Of a stretch of 64,000 bases of DNA, positions 11,093-24,100 are shown piece after piece (the first letter of the stretch is position 1; each line of letters opens with the position of its first letter). The position numbers and the translations under genes are program-made. The DNA is from Hormiphora californensis (Eukaryota; Ctenophora; Tentaculata; Cydippida; Pleurobrachiidae): contig CM035359.1 in NCBI GenBank assembly GCA_020137815.1, positions 5,302,856 to 5,366,855 of the forward strand, read 5' to 3'. Under the pieces are notes generated by a model. The model saw nothing but the letters and a program-made list of their open reading frames with translations, did no database searches and had not been told where the DNA came from.

Positions 11093-12567
11093 ATGTCACG
11101 TAATGACTCTCACGACTATTATAGTTCCATCGTAAAAGCGAGAGTGACCTATTCTCGATCAGGTGGCGTGGATTCACTAATCTTATTCTCAAGATGGCGT
11201 GGATTCACTAATTTTATTCTCAAGATGGCACGGATTCATTCCTTTTTTGTGGAAACGGCGTCTTATCTTTCATGTAGAGTGTAGACAATGTATCATTGTT
11301 ATAGACAATGGTCAATGTATATCTATATATAGTGCTAATTAATTATGTAATTATTATCCCCCAGGAGGTAAATAAAGGGAATGCTAGTATTGTCGAGGAA
11401 ACGTTAATTGAAAGTCCTACCTTCTCTGTTGAAGAAGATTCACTGGAAGTGCAACAGCAGGACAGTACAAATGAGGCACCAAATGAGGGGCAGCAAGACA
11501 CTACAAATGAAGCACAGCAGCAAGACAGTACAACTGAGGCACAGCAGCAAGACAGTACAAATGAGGCACCGATTGAAGATGCTGCTGATAAACAAGACGC
11601 TGCTGACAATACTGAAGTTGCCGCTGCAGATGATAAACCAAGGAGGAAAAGCGGAAGGAACAGAAAGGACAGGTCTGAAGGACCCTTCCTTAAAGCCTTG
11701 AGGACCAGGAAGGTAAGACCCCATAGTTGCAACTATTTCGAGGGAATAACTCAGTCGTCTTGTTAAATTCATTTGTATATCACTACGGTGTATCATATGA
11801 GCCTTTACGGCTCTTCTGTCTACTTAATCAACTGCATCTTTCACGAATGTCGAGAGAGAATAGAGATAAGCTATCAGGGGTATAGTATAGTGTTATATCA
11901 GCATCTTTCAAAAGTAAACCCTCACTCTCAGGTCATGTTTGTGTCACCGAATGCACCAGTTTTCTAATTTAAACACAAGAGAAATCCGCCAGTTTCCTAA
12001 CACTGTCCTATTTTTGATTGCACAGGGCTCTGGGAAAAAGACAGGAGGAAACAAGCAACGAGCGACCACCAGCAAACCAAAATCTTCCGATAAAATAACC
12101 GACGAGATCTGGGAACCTACTAGAAACGCTTCGAGAAATGTAATTCTATTTATAAAAAGACAAAATTAATTGGAACACGTGTGCACGTGGGACTGCAAAG
12201 TCGGATTTTTGAAGTTGTCACCCAAAACGCAAGTTTAACGCTTGTAGTGGGAAAACGGTAATGGAAAACGGAGATACGGTATGAAGACACGCAACCGTGG
12301 CCAATCAGTGCGCTAGTACGTGCTAACACATACACCTTTTCCCGCGTATTATGCAAAGTCTGCGTCTTATTACTGTAATTCCATTACGGTAATGCCACTA
12401 CTCCCGTTCAGATATCGGAAGTACCTGTACGAAGAAGCTCGAGATGCAGAAAGATCCAGTTGCCCAGTTTGGAGGCCATAGACCTTCTGGATGAGGACAC
12501 GGCTCCGTCCGAGTCCGAGGAGGAGGATCAGAACATGGAGGAGGGAGCCGAGCCAACACCGGTACAG
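11093..12567 (+). CDS. Duplicate first four exons of the zinc-finger gene
   Basis: Exons at 11093-11131, 11365-11712, 12026-12139 and 12412-12567 match exons 1-4 of the gene starting at 15163 (offset 4,070 bp for the first two), with intact frames and splice sites. All four are in phase 0. They encode the N-terminal regulatory-looking part: QQQDST-type repeats, a basic KPRRKSGRNRKDRS stretch and an acidic tail. No fingers are encoded here. The acceptor region of exon 5 is preserved at about 14660-14680, but exon 5 itself is missing. This is either a partial tandem duplication that gives a second 5' end, or an uncollapsed allele placed in tandem. Confidence 0.7.
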
Positions 12568-12729
12568 GTGTGTTATATTGTCTCCCCTATTTTCTTACCA
12601 GTGGTAATAAGTTACCACGCTACATTACAGTGTCTCCCATATCTTCCCGGCCCCCGCCTTGGCTAAAGACACCCATTTAGTCTTTAGCCAAGGCGAGATA
12701 TATAATGGGGAGATATATACCGGGGAGAT

Positions 12730-14570
12730 ATGGTCAAGTTTCTGGTCGTTGCGAGGATTTTTCACAAATTTTCATTTAGACATTTTAACATGTTCCTATG
12801 ATAACTGGTACTCATAATACCACTAGACCGGTGTACAATTGTTTACTCTAAATTTCTGTGAAAACTAGAACTCAATTGCTTGCTCTAAGGCAAAGTTATA
12901 GCCGTTTTAACACGTGCGGAGCAAAATTGTGCGGAGCCCCCTCTGGAGGAGATGTTTTTCATCCATTCTCCATGAAATTTTTGTATATGTTTAATCAAAT
13001 TATTTCTACCTATACTGTTTAAAAATGAAAAGTCGGGAACTCAAATTGTGCGGAGCACATCGATTTTTGTGGCAAATCTTACTCATTGGGGTTACTTACA
13101 TTAACTTAACATTTTATTTATAAACTATTTGATTCTAGAGACATTTTAGGAGCTCATGGAGTCATCAGCTGGATCAAAAAGTTTACTCAAATTAGTGTGG
13201 AGCCGATTTTTCCATATAGCCAAAATACAGTCGTTGGCCGATCTGTAGTAATACTTCCAAATAGAGTAATAACTCAAAAAGTATTAGGGGTAGCTTCTTT
13301 AAATAAGTGAATAAATTTGGCAAAACGATAGTGGAGCAAGATTCTTGTATATTTCGAAGATACTAACTCAAAATATGTGGAGCAAATACTGATTTTTTGA
13401 CAAAAACTGCTCCACATCGTTTGAGTTGCGGTTAAACCGGTTCTTGATTTAAAAAATTAGTTGTGCAGATAATTGGGCACCAACAATTTGCCATTTCAAC
13501 CAGAAAAAGTTACTCAATTTGTGTGGAGGAGCCCCTAAAGGAGCCGTATCTGTGTCCAGACAGTCACAAAATTCGCCCAAAACCTTATGGCATGCCCTGT
13601 TTCTGATTCTCAGAGAAGAAAATCATTGCTCCCCTGATTTTGAGTAAGGCTATACTAATGCTTGGTTAAATTATTACTAATATTTGGTTAAATACTCAAT
13701 TGGTTGTAATATAACTCGATTTATCAAGGTCAAAGTAACTGATGGTATTCCATGGTTTTATGTTTAATTGCTCCACACAATTTGAGTCCCATGATTAGGC
13801 AATATTATTACTATAATATTATGGTCTGATGAACGTTATTTTGATGCAAATAAAACTTATTCTGTTGATATTCAAGGAGATAATTTATACTGCGAAAATG
13901 GAGGGGGAAATCATGTTTTGCTCCACAAATTTTGAGTCATAAGATTAAATTACTGATAAAATAAGTACTGGTATGATATTGTTGCCACTTAGCATACGTT
14001 TTTAGTTTGATTGCTTGTGAATTGAACCCGCAAAGTATCGAAGTAAAAAATAATAATTTGGACCCATGAATATAACACCTGCTCCACACAATATGAGCAT
14101 ATCAGGGTACATTTTTTTAGCATGGATACTTATTTTTAACATTTAGGAAAGGAGTTCTATTAATTTTAGAATCTAAAATTATGTTTATCTTTCCTCAAAT
14201 GGGCAATAAAAAAAGCTTCCCCTTCAAGCAGCTCTGGCTCCGCAAATTATGAGCAAATCGTTACTCATCGGTAATCACGGTTTATTTTCATAAATTATCT
14301 TAATATTTAAAAAGGTCCGACTGCTAAACTGATAAAACCTAAAAATCCAGAGAGCATTTAGCATCGTTGGGCTTGGGCTCCACATTATTTGAGTTGAAGT
14401 TCTAAAACGCATGTAGTATGCTAATTTAAACATATTTACATAATTATACTAAATTTTATGTTGATTCAAGTACTCTAAGATGTCCTAATAAAGGTTTTAA
14501 AAATTTTGGTGGAAAATCCAACACCAACTTTTTCCAAAATCCTCGCAACGACCAGAAACTTGACCATATA
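12730..14570. mobile_element. TIR DNA transposon with subterminal repeats
   Basis: Terminal inverted repeats of about 30 bp (GGTCAAGTTTCTGGTCGTTG and onward at about 12732-12761, mirrored at about 14539-14568) bound 1.84 kb without coding capacity. The flanks suggest an ATAT target duplication. The site is empty in the second copy of this locus (near 16750). Inside, a 17-18-bp motif close to ACTCAAATTGTGTGGAGC recurs at about 12908, 12924, 13041, 13185, 13366 and 13511, and in reverse (CTCCACACAATTTGAGT) at about 13408, 13770, 13919, 14080, 14237 and 14376. Such opposed arrays are typical of transposase-binding subterminal repeats. The superfamily is not assigned. Confidence 0.8.
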
Positions 14571-14734
14571 TATACCGGGGCGCTTGCGCAGAGGGGTAAT
14601 TTCATTACTAATCCCCCCCCCCCCCGCGGTTCATCACTGTGGTGTACCACGCTACTGCTAGTGTCTCCTACTAATTCCTATCTCCCTGCAACGGTTTTGC
14701 CCTAAACCCGGGGAAAACACCCCCAACACAGATG
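14571..14734. other. End of copy 1 and junction
   Basis: Positions 14571-14680 match the intron before exon 5 of the main gene (16765-16866), including a C run, then diverge exactly where exon 5 should begin. This marks the duplication or haplotype junction. Confidence 0.6.
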
Positions 14735-14865
14735 GCAATCAGATGGAACGGGCGACGTACCACCATGATACCTGATGACAGCTCTCGGACTTGATTCCAA
14801 TTTTGTTGACTCTTGCACTACATGGAAGAAAGATACAAAACAAAACGAAAAACATCTTTCGTAGT
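14735..14865 (-). pseudogene. Truncated, error-rich copy of the lectin 5' end
   Basis: Matches the first part of the lectin gene (10650-10785) but with many one- or two-base losses, mostly in short homopolymers, within about 110 bp (for example GAAAAAGATAC becomes GAAAGATAC). From about 14850 onward the match becomes almost perfect. The cluster of small deletions at a junction looks more like low-quality sequence than neutral decay. Confidence 0.65.
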
Positions 14866-15162
14866 CGCTAAACAAGTATATTGCGAAGCACAAGATGGAG
14901 AGTTATTCTGGACAATGGGCTAAATGGGCACATGCCATTTAAGCTCAGAGCTGTCCTCTAGCTGATAAAAATAGAGATTGTGGGAGAGAGAATGGGAGAA
15001 TTGTGTAGCAAGAACAATCTGAATTGTCGTTAGCTCTCTTACGGTAAAAGTGGGGTACGCAAGGGCTAGCTGGTATATATTGTGTGTGTTAGACTTTATC
15101 GGGTATATTTATATATTTGGAGACAACAAATCAATCTGAAAAAGATTCGTAAAGCAGCTCAG
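14866..15162. promoter_or_regulatory. Promoter region of the zinc-finger gene, copy 2
   Basis: Near-identical repeat of 10786-11092, with the same TATA-like GGTATATATTG at about 15071-15081. The divergent partner gene is only a fragment here. Confidence 0.4.
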
Positions 15163-18100
15163 ATGTCACGTAATGACTCTCACGACTATTATAGTTCCAT
15201 CGTAAAAGCGAGAGTGACCTATTCTCGATCAGGTGGCGTGGATTCACTAATCTTATTCTCAAGATGGCGTGGATTCACTAATTTTATTCTCAAGATGGCA
15301 CGGATTCATTCCTTTTTTGTGGAAACGGCGTCTTATCTTTCATGTAGAGTGTAGACAATGTATCATTGTTATAGACAATGGTCAATGTATATCTATATAT
15401 AGTGCTAATTAATTATGTAATTATTATCCCCCAGGAGGTAAATAAAGGGAATGCTAGTATTGTCGAGGAAACGTTAATTGAAAGTCCTACCTTCTCTGTT
15501 GAAGAAGATTCACTGGAAGTGCAACAGCAGGACAGTACAAATGAGGCACCAAATGAGGGGCAGCAAGACACTACAAATGAAGCACAGCAGCAAGACAGTA
15601 CAACTGAGGCACAGCAGCAAGACAGTACAAATGAGGCACCGATTGAAGATGCTGCTGATAAACAAGATGCTGCTGACAATACTGAAGTTGCCGCTGCAGA
15701 TGATAAACCAAGGAGGAAAAGCGGAAGGAACAGAAAGGACAGGTCTGACGGACCCTTCCTTAAGGCCTTGAGGACCAGGAAGGTAAGACCCTCATAGTTG
15801 CAACTATTTCGAGGGAATAACTCAGTCGTCTTGATAAATTCATTTGTATATCACTACGGTGTATCATATGAGCCTTTGCGGCTCTTCCGTCTACTTAATC
15901 AACTGCATCTTTCACGAATGTCGAGAGAGATAAGATAAGCTATCAGGGGTATAGTGTTATATCAGCATCTTTCAAAATAAAAGTAAACCCTCTCTCTCAG
16001 GTCATGTTTGTTTTCTAATTTAAACACAAGAGAAATCCGCCAGTTTCCTAACACTGTCCTATTTTTGATTGCACAGGGCTCTGGGAAGAAGACAGGAGGA
16101 AACAAGCAACGAGCGACCACCAGCAAACCAAAATCTTCCGATAAAATAACCGATGAGATCTGGGAACCTACTAGAAACGCTTCGAGAAATGTAATTATAA
16201 AAAGACAAAATTAATTGGAACACGTGTGCACGTGGGACTGCAAAGTCGGATTTTTGAAGTTGTCACCCAAAACGCAAGTTTAACAACCCGGTCGCTTGTA
16301 GTGGGAAAACGGTAATGGAAAACGGCGCGGAGATACGGTATGAAGACACGCAACCGTGGCCAATCAGTGCGCTAGTACATGCTGACACATACACCTTTTC
16401 TTATTACTGTAATTCCATTACGGTAATGCCACTACTCCCGTTCAGATATCGGAAGTACCTGTACGAAGAAGCTCGAGATGCAGAAAGATCCAGTTGCCCA
16501 GTTTGGAGGCCATAGACCTTCTGGATGAGGACACGGCTCCTTCCGAGTCCGAGGATGAGGATCAGGACATGGAGGAGGGAGCCGAGCCAACACCTGTACA
16601 GGTGTGTTGTCTTCCCTTATCTCCCCTTGGCTAAAGACACCCATGGCTTCCCCCGGCTTCCCCCTTACTCAACACCCATGGCCATTTACCGGGGTAAATG
16701 GGTGTCTTTAGCAAAGGGGAGATATATACCGGGGAGTTATATATACCGGGGAGTTATATATACCGGGGCGCTTGCGCAGAGGGGTAATTTCATTACCCCC
16801 CCCCCCCCCCCCGGTTCATCACTGTGGTGTACCACGCTACTGCTATACTAGTGTCTCCTACTAATTCCTTTCAGGTGAAGCTAGAGCCAGTTATAATTGC
16901 ACCGGCGGCGTCCCACAAGAGGGCCCGTAAACCGGGAAGATCAGCCAGACAGAATGGGACCGGTATAACAGATCCCGCAGGAGATCAGGACCACCAGGAT
17001 TCAACTATAAAAGGAGGTGAATTGCAGCATGTGAATTGGAATTGATTTATTTATAGTGAAGTTATAGTAAGATGTGAGTTGGTCATGGTGTCAAACTCTT
17101 ATCATTATTAAAACTCTTATTATTACTAAAACACAAGTTGTTAAAAACAACAGCTGTGGATAAATCTCTACACAAATACAGTGATATTATTATTATTATT
17201 AACATACAGGTGGTTCATTAGGCGGGTGGGTGGAAGACTTGGAGGTGTTATGTAGGAGTGGGCCGGCGGCGGAGCAAGAAAAGGAGAGGGAGGATCAACA
17301 ACGAATTGATTTGTTGCGAGAATCACTTCGGTCTAAGCAGGTATAGTTATTAACTATTAGTTAAGCTTTCCCTCCCCTCCCCCTCTCATATATGTACTAT
17401 AATGAACGTCTGTAGCTTGGCGCATTATGAGGTTGGCTGTCGCCAGCGCATGCTGGTGATAGTCAACTGGAGATTAATCGCCCAGCAGGGCGATTAAACT
17501 GGTTTAAATCACGACGCCGATCCGGAGGCACCAGCCGAGGGTGAGGGGGAGGTGATTTAAACCTATAACCAAATCCCGAGAGTGACTTTTTAGACACCCG
17601 ACCCCCCCCCCCCCTCTGGCCTTAAGTGAGCGTTGAGCAGTGTGAGCGAGTATCGGTGAGCGGAAAGTTTGTGTACTGATAGTGCGACTTGTTGAGAGAG
17701 TATCGGGACTTTATAATTGTGAACACCAACCAATATACGGACTGACAAACTTACGACCTTGATGGATTTGTTGATACCGTGACGTCTTGGTGATGAAAGG
17801 TGTGTCATTTCCAGTTGAGATAAAGATAAAGAGAACGATCAAACACAAATAAGGGGTAGGACAGATTGTAGCGCCACTGGAATGTAAGATGGATTTAAGT
17901 TGCATTTTAGTGAGGGTAAGACTTGCCTAGCTAGACTGTGTTTCGCGCGCCCCACCCGCGAAACACAGTCCATGTTACTTGTATACCGACCTATTCCGTG
18001 TACTGCGTTGTGGGGACGTGCGAGTGATGAGTGCTGAAAAGAGTAAACTGCGCTCTCCTTCGCACTCTTATTACTGTTATAGCTGATCAGTGATCACGTA

Positions 18101-21100
18101 CATGAGCTGATCACATCCTTACAAATGCAAAGGAGGGTTAAAACATAACAAGGTAAGAACCCTTATTGGTGTCTGGGACAAGCAAAGGTGAAACGAACTG
18201 CAACGTAACAGCAACTTGTTATGTTCTAACCCTCCTTTTACATATAACTCGCACACAGAGGTCGAGCTAGGCAAACAGCAACATTGTATCATCAGAATAA
18301 TTAAATGGAAACTATAATATGACATGCAGCGAGAGCTTTTCGAGTACATACAACATAAACAACTAAAAAAACAGACTTTACAAATTGTTTCTATTCTTCC
18401 ACTCCTTGATTTCACAAGCCAACCTCTCACAATCATAATCAAATAAGAAACAGTCATCTTTGAACCACTGCACAAATGCATCAATGGTATCATCAGCAAG
18501 CTGCCCGTAATATTCAAACACATCTGCATACTGAGAGTCTTTCCTTGCATCGTTGATATTTGACTTCTTTTTGTTATCAATTTTGATGTCCGATGCTCCA
18601 ATTACATCCAAAAACATAGGAAATTCACACATATAATCCTCTGTTTTTAATATATACTCATAGTTTTCTTTGCATGGCGCACACCGCTCAGTCATCTCGG
18701 ACCAGTGCTCGTTCTGCCAGTGATCTGTTAGCAGATTTTTGATGAACTCTGGGAAAGTCGCCGAAACTGGATTAAGATAAGGGTTGGTAGACCCATTCAC
18801 ATAAACACTAACACCTCTCTCATATGGGATTGTTTTAGACATCTCCTTGGCTTCGTTTAACAGTTTGTCCCTTTTGCTACGATCTTCGAAGGATATAAAT
18901 CTATGATGCCGAACTATTTCATTAAAAATGGGTTCTCTGTAGGGGTTGTTCGGTTTTAGAGCCTGGATTTTGTCACGATACGCCGAGAGAACTCGATCGA
19001 AAGGGTTCCGCACGGTTAACAGTTTAGGAGTTCCTGTAGGTGCTTTCTTTTTGTTAACTCCCTTCTTTCTCCATTGGGCTGCCCCTATATCAGCACAGAT
19101 GTTAGCACTAAAGTATGGCGGACAAAAGTGGGCCTCGGTAAAAGAACTGGCAGCTTTGAAAATGGGGCAATAAACGATCCCCTGATTTCCTGTCTTGTCC
19201 AAAAACCATTTTTCACTTGGGACAGAGTCTTGTCTGTATTGTTTCAGACTCTTACACCGCTCCTGGACTAATTCCCTGCGCTCTTTAATTAATTTTAAAA
19301 ATGTCTCAGAATCAGTGGAACAGTTCGTTGGAGTGGGTTTTAACCTTGGTTCACACACCGGTTCCGAGATGGGTTCAGTGGGTAGTTGGGCGGGGTTAGT
19401 CGGTTCTAACACATCTTTTTGCCTATCTTCATACCCAGCTACAACTTCACTGTACTGATGTACATCATTAGAACATATTGTTTTCTTCACCGGTTCCGAG
19501 ATAGGATGGTTAAGTAGGATAGCCCCTAGAGTCATGACCACCATCGTGTAGACGATCAAGTAAAGAATCTTTATGAGGTTGCCATGGGTAGTTTGTATCA
19601 TCGTGATGGCAGGGATTGCACACCTAAAAAGTAAGTAACGGTTTTAATGACTATAGTGGGGGGGGGGCCTGCCGCAAGAATCTCAGCTACCTTTATTTTG
19701 GCCGATGAGATTTTTGAGATTTTTGGGAAAATTTGCTCAATTACGTTTGAGATTTTTGAGATTTTTGTGGTAAATTGGCACAATTTTTCTGCCAATACTC
19801 AGTTTTTCGTCATATTTTTTAGCTGAAAACGAGACCATACTTTTAATTTAATAACTTAATTAGGCCAATGTCATATTCTAAGCTTATAATTATTAACTTT
19901 TGTATTAGAACACATAGTCCTAGGCATTTGCGTAAGAAAGTGCCCGTTTCAGGAATTTTTAGATAACCATGCGAGACCTTCACTAAAAGTATGCTATAGG
20001 TCCCTAGAATCACCAAAAAAAAGTTTACCACTTAAACTTCCCCAGAACATCTCTTAATTTGGCGTTAATTGGGTCTAATTGGCTAATAATGAATTCAAAA
20101 TTCAAAATCGTCGTAGAAGGTCGTAATTGGTCGCAATCGTTCAGAAATATTATTCTTATCATCTTTAAATCATGATAGTGACCCAATTATGTAAAATTGG
20201 TGCCTTATTTGGCGTTAATTTGGTCAAATTGGGTCTAAATTGGGCAAAAATTCAAAATCGTTGTAGACGGTCGTGGTTGGTCGCAATCGTTCAGAAATAT
20301 TAGGGGGGGGGCCGGCTGAAGTTTTTGAAGTTTGAAGTTTTCCACCCTACTTTTTGAGTTTTTGAAGTTTTTGAAGTTGACTTCAAAAACTTCAAAAACT
20401 TCAAAAACTCTAAACTACTTTTATATGCTATCAGTGACTATTATTACACTTGTTTAGGTTAGTTTCATGCTTAATACATATTGTGGCAAAGTTTTCCGTC
20501 CTTGTCTGCCCTTTTTCTACCACAAATTAGGATATTTACAATGATTCCTAGCCATGAAATTCATGGCATAATTTGGTGTAAAAATTTTAAATTTTTTGTA
20601 AAAGCAGATTTCATTTTCATTCTATAACTCAAAAAATTGCCTAGAAAATGCAAAGAAAGTGTTTAAAAATTATCAAGTAAATTTTCAAAAAAATTTTTGG
20701 GGCCACACCCTTTTTGCCATTTTCACAAAACGCAAATTTTTTATGGAGGGAGTAGTGAAAAAAAATATGGACATCAAAATCATCAGCGGCCTCGAGTTAG
20801 TGGGGGTACGTGCCAAAATGAAGTCTCCACCTCATCTAATTCGGGAGATAATGGGATATTTACATAATTTTGTGTATGCGCATGACTTTTTTTGGGCTAG
20901 ACCGGTTTCAATGGTTTCTGAGTGTCTATAGGATTTTTTAAGGGGTGTATCTTGTCCAGAATATGCAAGTTTATATAAGAGTTATGAAGCAACATAGGGC
21001 CTATCTCCAACGGTTTAGGAGATATGAGTTTTTGAAGTTTTTGAAGTTTTTGAAGTTTTCCACCCTAAGTTTCTCTTTGAAGTTTTTGAAGTCGACTTCA

Positions 21101-24100
21101 AAAACTTCAAAAACTTCAGCCGGCCCCCCCCCAAATATTATTCTTATCACCTTTAAAGGGGGGGGGGGCAAGGCCAAAAAAAGCCAGATCAATCCCGGAT
21201 TTTAGGGTGGGTTTGGCTTTTTTTGGCTTTTTTGGCCTTACTTTTTTGGTCATTTTGGCATGTAATTCTGACATTATATGGTGTATATGACACTAAAAAC
21301 ACTTTAAAATGGCTTCTTTGGTCTAGTTTTATCATTTTATATCGATAGGGAAATATTTTTTTACCGAAAAAAGTTTGATTTAAAAAAAGCCAGATCAAAA
21401 AAAGCCAAAAAAAGCCAGATCAAAAAAAGCCAGATCAAAAAAAGCCAGATCAAAAAAAGCCAAAAAAAGCCAGATCAAAACTGCCAAATCAAAAAAAGCC
21501 AGATCAAAAAAAGCCAAAAAAGGCCAAAAAAAGCCAGATCCAAAAAAAGCCAGATCTAAAAAAGCCAAAAAAAACCAAAAAAAGCCAGATCAAAAAAAGC
21601 CAGATCAAAAAAAGCCAAAAAAAGCCAGACCAAAAAAAGCCAAAAAAAAGCCAGATCAAAAAAAGCCAGATCAGACCCGGATTTCAGGGCGGGTTTGGCT
21701 TTTTTTGGCCTTGCCCCCCCCCCTAAAACATATTAGTGACTCAGCTCTGCCAAATTGGTGCGTAATTGGCCCTAATTGGGCCTAATTGGGCCTAATTGGC
21801 TATAAGTTAAGCTTTTTTTTTTATGTTAGAACAAGAATGCCAATTTTCGCCCTGACTGGGGAAACAATTTGGAACATCAAAATTCCTTCACCAACGTGTC
21901 CCTAAGGGTCTTCTGGAACACCTCTGAGCTTTGTTACTTGCGGGTTGAGGGGCAACATGGTCATTTCCGGGTGTGTGTGCCACCTGTAACTTCAGGCAGA
22001 GCCTAATATTGTAAATAATTTTAGAATTAGAGTAGAGATTAAAATCAGGATACTAAAGTATGTAGCGTCCTCGCATTAGTGGGGGTAGACACCCATGAAA
22101 AGTGCCTATCTCATTTGGTTAATTAGATAATTAGATAATTAGATGTATGCATATCCGTGTTTCAGCTATTATATGGCTTAAAAAGGTCATACTATGACCG
22201 AACATGTTATGTGGCTTAGATCAGATCTGTGAATGATCCTGAGGCCCTGCTTGATACCCCTCATGCCCTACTAGATACCTTTCAGATGTAGCTAGAAACC
22301 TCTAAAACCCTACTAGGAACCACTCAGACCCCACCAGATACCCCTCAGAGTCTACAAGATGCCCTGAGATTCTACTAAGTACCCTTCAGACCCTATAAGA
22401 TGCCCCTTTAAGAGTTGAGACCCTTCTAGATACCCCTGCTATAATAATACAGTCGGACCCCGATTTACCGGAACCTCGATTTACCGGGAGGATAAACTTC
22501 CCCCGATATAGGAAATTAACGGTATTTGAACCCGATATACCGGGCACCCCGATTTACCGGGCAAAACCCTTTCCCCCGAGCATCCCGGTAAATCGGGGTC
22601 CGACTGTATTGCCCGGTCCGACTGTATTGCCCGGTCTTAGGACTTAGACCCATAGATACTACTACAACGGCTGATTTTCTCCCATAAATGCCTCTGGGCA
22701 TGTCTTTACTAACGACTATTCCACACTATTTAGCGTTGAAGTCAACTCATATTTTGGTAAAATATTCAACTGCATGATATTACTGATGTCAAAACTCCCT
22801 CTCTCTCACTCTCTTTCTCTCACACACACTCAATCGTTTGTATGCTGAATTTAGAAGAAAAAATAACGGCTCTTGACAAGGATCAATATTATGCACCGGG
22901 AAGAAAGCGATATTAGCTACCAACTCCCATACTAGTCTAAAAATCAGAGCACACGTGCTAAAACGATCATCTGGGCAGGGAAAATATAAAGTTGTTCAAG
23001 TTGTATGATATAAATTTAATAATGCTCGATCGTTGAGCTTGAGTTGACCCTCTCCCTTTATCTTTATCTCTCTTTTTTCTCTATAGTCTCTCCATATCTC
23101 TCACTCCGTGACTAGCCATCTCTGACGTGTCGGTGCTTAAGGAATGCTTTAATAATTCTTTGCCTTGGATTATCTCTCCATTCCTTTATGTGTCTCTTAC
23201 TCAAGCATCGGCGTGCCAAAGCTAATGGCTTTGTTTTTCATAATGGTTATATCGAGCTGAGGCAAAGAAGAGTTAGATGGATAGAGAGGGAGAGATCTGC
23301 CTATCTGTCTGTCTGTCTGTCATGTCTGTCTTTATGTCTGTCTTTCCGTCTGCCTGTCTATCTGTCCATCTGACTGCTCGTGGCAATAATTATTAACTCT
23401 GTGTCTGCTATTGCTAAATTATTCATATCCAACAATCGAATAGCAATGATCATCGGGGGGAGGGGGGGGGGGCACGGCGTGCCCCAGGGTATTTTAACAT
23501 TTGTTTTAGTGACCAAGTGATAAAAGGTATCTAGTAGGGCATTAGGGGTATCATTCACAGGTCTGATCTAAGCCACATAACATGTTCGGTCATAGTATGA
23601 ACTTTTTAAGCCATATACAGTCGGACCCCGATTTACCCTGTCTGGCGCCGCGACCCATCTGAGCGCCGCCATACAGGATTTACCGGGCGCCGATATACCA
23701 GGCACCCCGATTCACCGGTCAAAACCCTTTCTCCCGAGCATCCCGGTAAATCGGGGTCCGACTGTAATAGCTGAAACACGGATATGCATACATCTAATTA
23801 TCTAATTATCTAATTAACCAAATGAGATAGGCACTTTTCATGGGTGTCTATCCCCACTAATGCGAGGACGCTACATACTTTAATATCCTGATTTTAATCT
23901 CTACTCCAATTCTAAAATTATTTCCAATATTGGGCTCTGCCTGAAGTTACAGGTGGCACAACAACAACAACAACAACAAAATGGATTTATATACCGACTA
24001 AATAGACAAGTACTCTCGATTGGTTTGAAGAGCAGTTGCCATTCATAGCGGTTCTCTCATCCTATCTTGACATATTGGTTGACAAAAGGTCTTAAATGGT

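Larger units (their letters stand above)
19645..22230. mobile_element. Left arm of a 5.3-kb composite foldback
   Basis: Starts with a G run and GCCTGCCGCAAGAATCTCAG (mirrored at about 24990-25013). It includes arm blocks at 19925-20300 and 21724-22230 that recur inverted at 24380-24800 and 23540-24400. Two other elements (20304-21136 and 21157-21723) are nested inside this arm. No protein is encoded. Confidence 0.75.
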
